Assembly: GCA_900554945.1 (NCBI GenBank)
Contig: USJN01000068.1
Span: 1 to 7,558 of the forward strand
Source of the DNA: an uncultured Coriobacteriaceae bacterium
GTDB lineage: Bacteria > Actinomycetota > Coriobacteriia > Coriobacteriales > Eggerthellaceae
Direction: 5' to 3'
Length of the DNA stretch: 7,558 nt
In this document: piece by piece, positions 5,218 to 7,558 of the stretch
Numbering within the stretch: position 1 is the stretch's first letter
Layout of the letters: each line of letters begins with the position of its first letter
The notes under the pieces: model-generated
The model's database searches: none
What the model was told of the DNA's origin: nothing
The model's input: the letters and a program-made list of their open reading frames with translations, nothing else
Translations under genes and position numbers: made by a program

Positions 5218-5343
5218 ATGCCGGAAACGATAGGTGGGCGCTCAGCCATACGCCATTCGCTCTTCGCCATACGCCTTCCCAGGCCTCGATTTCTCGCGAC
5301 GCATTCCCCGTCGCGCGGCATTTTGCATCTTACGTGCGGATGA
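5218..5343 (+). CDS. Possible 41-aa small ORF upstream of leuC
   Basis: ATG 5218 is preceded by an excellent Shine-Dalgarno, GAGGAG (5207-5212), 5 nt away, and the frame runs 41 codons to TGA at 5341-5343. The product starts MPETIGGRSAIRHSLFAIRL and is basic. It contains five Leu codons but no consecutive run, so it is not a classical leu leader peptide. Part of it is encoded by the 7-bp tandem repeat at 5245-5279, and it spans the hairpin at 5295-5315. It ends upstream of the likely leuC promoter. It may be chance; no family is recognised. Confidence 0.25.
   Translation: MPETIGGRSAIRHSLFAIRLPRPRFLATHSPSRGILHLTCG
5245..5279 (+). repeat. Degenerate 7-bp tandem repeat (GCCATWC, 5 copies)
   Basis: The units GCCATAC, GCCATTC, GCTCTTC, GCCATAC and GCCTTCC follow each other without gaps. 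On the minus strand this is the GAATGGC heptamer, which reads S-E-W-R-M-A in one frame (here KSEWRMAE). Confidence 0.7.
5295..5315 (+). terminator. GC-rich hairpin, possible weak terminator of the winged-helix transcript
   Basis: CGCGACG (5295-5301) pairs perfectly with CGTCGCG (5309-5315) over a 7-nt loop. TTTT appears at 5321-5324 after a 5-nt gap, so the U-tract is short and displaced. It lies between the winged-helix gene and the leuC promoter, where a terminator is expected. Confidence 0.38.
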
Positions 5344-5363
5344 ACTTCGTGACCTGGCGGGAG

Positions 5364-5372
5364 TGCTACAAT
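5364..5372 (+). promoter_or_regulatory. Extended -10 promoter of the leuCD operon
   Basis: TGCTACAAT combines the TGn extension with TACAAT (5/6 of TATAAT). No good -35 is seen, as is common for extended -10 promoters. Transcription from about 5379 would give a 40-nt leader, too short for a T-box or a leucine attenuator. Any control would therefore be at the promoter. Confidence 0.5.
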
Positions 5373-5418
5373 GTGCGGGTTTTACAGACGGTTCAACTGC
5401 ACGAAAGAGGGAGTCAAC

Positions 5419-6687
5419 ATGGCACGTCCCATGACCATGGCGGAAAAGATTCTGGCCGCCCATGCGCATCTCGATGAAGTGGAGCCGGGGCAGCTGATCG
5501 AATGCGATCTCGACCTCGTGCTTTCCAACGACATCACGTCGCCCATCGCGATCAAGAACTTCAAGAAGATCGGCGTCGAGAAGGTGTTCGATCCGACCAA
5601 GATTGCCCTGGTGCCCGACCACTACGTTCCCAACAAGGACATCAAGAGCGCCGAGCAGGCCAAGCAGGTGCGCGAATTCGCCCGCGAACAGGGCATCACG
5701 CACTATTACGAAGTCGGCTGCATGGGTGTCGAGCATGCGCTTCTGCCCGAGCAGGGCGTTGTGGGCGCGGGCGACCTCATCATCGGCGCCGACTCCCACA
5801 CCTGCACCTATGGTGCGCTCGGCGCATTCTCCACGGGCGTGGGTTCCACCGATGCCGCGGTCGGCTATGCCACCGGCAAGGCGTGGTTCAAGGTGCCCGA
5901 GACGCTGCTCTTCAAGATCGACGGCGAGCTCAACCCGGGCGTTACCGGCAAGGACATCATCCTCTACATCATCGGCATGATCGGCGTCGACGGCGCGCTG
6001 TACAAGGCGATGGAGTTCACGGGCAGCGCCATCCGCAGCCTGTCGATGGACCAGCGCCTTTCCATCTCCAACATGGCGATCGAAGCTGGCGGCAAGGCCG
6101 GCCTCATCGAGGTGGACGACATCACGCGCGCCTACATGGACGGCCGCACCGAGCGCCCCTACACCGAGTATCATTCCGACCCCGACGCGACGTACGCGAA
6201 GGTGTACGAGATCAAGGCGTCCGACATTCCGCCGACGGTCGCGTTCCCGCATCTGCCATCGAACACGCGCCCGGTCGCCGAGGCCCGCGATGTGAAGATC
6301 GACCAGTCCGTCATTGGCAGCTGCACGAACGGTCGCTTGGAAGACATGCGCCAGGCCGCGGCCGTGCTCAAGGGCCGCAAGGTTCATCCCGACGTGCGCT
6401 GCATCGTGATTCCCGCCACGCAGCAGGTGTACAAGCAGTGCATCGCCGAGGGGCTTATGGATATCTTCCTCGACGCCAACTGCGCGGTGTCCACCCCGAC
6501 ATGCGGCCCGTGCCTGGGCGGCTACATGGGCATCCTCGCCGCAGGTGAGCGCTCGATTTCCACAAGTAACCGCAACTTCGTCGGCCGCATGGGCGACCCG
6601 ACGAGCGAGGTTTATCTCTCCTCACCGGCCGTTGCCGCGGCGAGCGCCGTCTTGGGGCACATCGGCCTGCCGGAAGATTTGGACTAA
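5419..6687 (+). CDS. leuC: 3-isopropylmalate dehydratase large subunit
   Basis: A 422-aa subunit of isopropylmalate isomerase, which converts 2-isopropylmalate to 3-isopropylmalate in leucine synthesis (cytoplasmic, with LeuD). It is an aconitase-family protein. The three cluster cysteines are C302 (VIGSCTNGR, 298-306) and C362/C365 ([11 protein letters not shown], 358-368), which hold the 4Fe-4S cluster. Other family motifs are DHYVPNKD (67-74), [20 protein letters not shown] (123-142) and [11 protein letters not shown] (384-394). At about 420 aa it belongs to the shorter archaeal/clostridial 'type 2' form, not the 466-aa enterobacterial form. ATG 5419 has GAGGGAG (5407-5413) 5 nt upstream. 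Codon use is strongly biased to GC-ending codons, suggesting good expression. LeuD follows after 21 nt. Homoaconitase or dimethylmalate dehydratase are the main alternatives; leuC is the best call. Confidence 0.93.
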   Translation: MARPMTMAEKILAAHAHLDEVEPGQLIECDLDLVLSNDITSPIAIKNFKKIGVEKVFDPTKIALVPDHYVPNKDIKSAEQAKQVREFAREQGITHYYEVGCMGVEHALLPEQGVVGAGDLIIGADSHTCTYGALGAFSTGVGSTDAAVGYATGKAWFKVPETLLFKIDGELNPGVTGKDIILYIIGMIGVDGALYKAMEFTGSAIRSLSMDQRLSISNMAIEAGGKAGLIEVDDITRAYMDGRTERPYTEYHSDPDATYAKVYEIKASDIPPTVAFPHLPSNTRPVAEARDVKIDQSVIGSCTNGRLEDMRQAAAVLKGRKVHPDVRCIVIPATQQVYKQCIAEGLMDIFLDANCAVSTPTCGPCLGGYMGILAAGERSISTSNRNFVGRMGDPTSEVYLSSPAVAAASAVLGHIGLPEDLD

Positions 6688-6708
6688 CGGGAAGGGAAGG
6701 TTCCACTC

Positions 6709-7203
6709 ATGCATTTCAAGGGTACCGCGCATCGCTACGGGCGCGACATCGACACCGACGTCATCATTCCGGCCCGCTACCTGAACTCCTCCGAGCCCGA
6801 GTGGCTCGCGCAGCATTGCCTGGAGGATTTGGACGCCGACTTCGTGAAGAAGGTCAAGAAGGGCGACATTATCGTTGCCGAGGAGAACTTCGGCTGCGGC
6901 AGCTCGCGCGAGCATGCGCCGATCGCCATCAAGGCGGCGGGCGTCGACGTGGTCATCGCGAAGAGCTTCGCGCGCATCTTCTACCGCAACTCGATCAACA
7001 CGGGCCTCGCCATCATGGAGTGCCCCGAGGCGGTCGATGCTATCAAGCAGGGCGACGTTGTGGATGTCGACGCTGATGCGGGCGTCATCACGAACACCAC
7101 GACGGGCGAGACCTTCAAGGCACAGCCGTTCCCGCCGTTCATCCGCGAGATTATCGAGGAAGGCGGCCTTATCAACCGCACAAAGAAGGTGCTGGGGAAG
7201 TAA
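6709..7203 (+). CDS. leuD: 3-isopropylmalate dehydratase small subunit
   Basis: A 164-aa swivelling-domain partner of LeuC; the two together form the active isomerase. Motifs are [16 protein letters not shown] (11-26), the substrate-phosphate/carboxylate loop [15 protein letters not shown] (61-75) and [15 protein letters not shown] (86-100). The length fits the archaeal/clostridial type (about 160-170 aa), matching the type of LeuC beside it. The residue after the YL of RYL, which helps choose substrate in archaeal homologues, is Asn (N26). Neither the Arg of homoaconitase nor the Val of the archaeal isomerase is present there. ATG 6709 has GGGAAGG (6694-6700) 8 nt upstream. The gene is the last in the operon; a terminator begins 30 nt after its stop. 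leuA and leuB are not in the window. Confidence 0.93.
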   Translation: MHFKGTAHRYGRDIDTDVIIPARYLNSSEPEWLAQHCLEDLDADFVKKVKKGDIIVAEENFGCGSSREHAPIAIKAAGVDVVIAKSFARIFYRNSINTGLAIMECPEAVDAIKQGDVVDVDADAGVITNTTTGETFKAQPFPPFIREIIEEGGLINRTKKVLGK

Positions 7204-7233
7204 AACTCCCCTGACGATATCGATTGCGATGTG

Positions 7234-7282
7234 CCTCCCGCTTCCCGGACTGATAAGGCTCGAGGGGCGGGAGGTTTTCTTT
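7234..7282 (+). terminator. Rho-independent terminator of leuCD
   Basis: CCTCCCGC (7234-7241) pairs perfectly with GCGGGAGG (7267-7274), and two G-U plus one C-G inner pairs extend the stem to 11 bp. TTTTCTTT (7275-7282) follows directly. The loop is about 19 nt. Confidence 0.85.
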
Positions 7283-7429
7283 CGCGGGAATCGTGCAGGT
7301 GTTGCGGGCGCTGTCGCAAATGCATTGCCCAACGCTCAGTTACGCGGGAATGCTCGAATTACGAGTGCCCCCGCGCGCATATTTGTTGCGGATATTTGGA
7401 AGGTCGGGGTGAGAAGCGTTGTGAGGTGC

Positions 7430-7486
7430 CGATGGCAGCTGTTTTGCCGCGCGTCGCCTCTCTTTTGCACGAAAAGGCTGCCATCG
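7430..7486 (+). repeat. 10-bp inverted repeat / stem-loop
   Basis: CGATGGCAGC (7430-7439) and GCTGCCATCG (7477-7486) are perfect inverted copies 37 nt apart. A T-G pair and TTTT/AAAA (7442-7445 with 7472-7475) can extend the stem around one bulged G. No T-run follows on either strand, so it is not a standard terminator. The left arm contains the start codon of the possible 29-aa ORF. Confidence 0.6.
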
Positions 7487-7521
7487 TGTTCAAAACTGAA
7501 GGTCTCTACATGATACGCTGA
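7432..7521 (+). CDS. Possible 29-aa small ORF
   Basis: ATG 7432 is preceded by GAGG (7423-7426) 5 nt upstream and runs 29 codons to TGA at 7519-7521. The product begins MAAVLPRVASLLHEKAAIVF: a mildly hydrophobic peptide with Lys, Glu and Arg, not clearly a membrane peptide. The start codon lies in the stem of the inverted repeat, so folding would block translation. No family is recognised, and chance is quite possible. Confidence 0.18.
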   Translation: MAAVLPRVASLLHEKAAIVFKTEGLYMIR

Positions 7522-7558
7522 GGCTATTTCGACTTCTTTTTATAGGCATCAATTTCAG

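Larger units (their letters stand above)
7204..7558 (+). other. 355-nt intergenic region after leuD
   Basis: After the leuCD terminator I find no convincing gene to the window's end. A GTG-started frame from 7231 runs through the terminator and is rejected, except that its last 29 codons have their own ribosome site (7432-7521). Other items are the repeated CGCGGGAAT (7283-7291 and 7343-7351), an 8-bp palindrome AATGCATT (7319-7326), the 10-bp inverted repeat (7430-7486), and TGATACGCT (7511-7519), which could be an extended -10 for a gene beyond the window. Confidence 0.45.

Noticed and set aside
5379..5418. Leucine attenuator or T-box in the leuC leader
   Set aside because: The leader from the likely promoter is only about 40 nt, with no Leu-codon run, no T-box sequence and no terminator.
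5242..6387. 381-aa minus-strand open frame opposite leuC
   Set aside because: It is a shadow of leuC; its sequence is antisense-like (His/Asp/Val-rich) with no motif.
7231..7521. 96-aa Cys-rich frame from GTG after leuD
   Set aside because: It begins inside the leuCD terminator and has no ribosome site. The cysteines do not form a clean zinc-finger spacing. Only the last 29 codons are kept, as a weak candidate.

Overview
The window reads as chromosomal housekeeping DNA from a high-GC, Gram-positive actinobacterium, most likely class Coriobacteriia (Eggerthellaceae-like). This is an inference from GC-rich third codon positions, a TTG start with a strong Shine-Dalgarno, an actinobacterial divIC-ppx gene pair, a CwlM-like peptidoglycan-binding protein and a 'type 2' LeuC of about 420 aa. 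No 16S rRNA or species marker is present. All supported genes are on the + strand. I see no insertion sequence, phage, CRISPR array, integrase or defence cassette.

Left block (1-4495): a 227-nt leader with a 13-bp hairpin precedes a divIC/ftsB-type division gene (228-1343) that has an unusually long Arg/Tyr/Ser-rich cytoplasmic tail. Its stop codon overlaps the start of a Ppx/GppA phosphatase gene (1343-2305). A tRNA-Leu(UAA) with encoded CCA follows (2329-2413). Next are a trans-polyprenyl diphosphate synthase (2468-3517) and, 9 nt later, a protein with two peptidoglycan-binding domains that resembles the N-terminal half of mycobacterial CwlM but lacks a recognisable amidase active site (3527-4441). 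A rho-independent terminator at 4472-4495 closes this block. The genes suggest a division, envelope and isoprenoid theme, possibly one long transcript, since no terminator is visible between 228 and 4441.

Middle block (4442-5418): a 453-nt gap holds the terminator, a second strong hairpin, two promoter-like sites and a hairpin just upstream of a small winged-helix DNA-binding protein gene (4895-5164). Another 254-nt gap holds a possible 41-aa ORF, a degenerate 7-bp tandem repeat, a GC-rich hairpin and an extended -10 promoter for the next operon.

Right block (5419-7558): leuC and leuD, the two subunits of isopropylmalate isomerase, form a two-gene operon closed by a terminator at 7234-7282. 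The last 276 nt contain no convincing gene, but do contain a 10-bp inverted repeat overlapping a possible 29-aa ORF.

The most interesting items are the amidase-less CwlM-like protein, the Arg/Tyr-rich tail on the divisome protein, and several strong hairpins in the intergenic regions that known features do not explain. I found no clear new multi-gene system.
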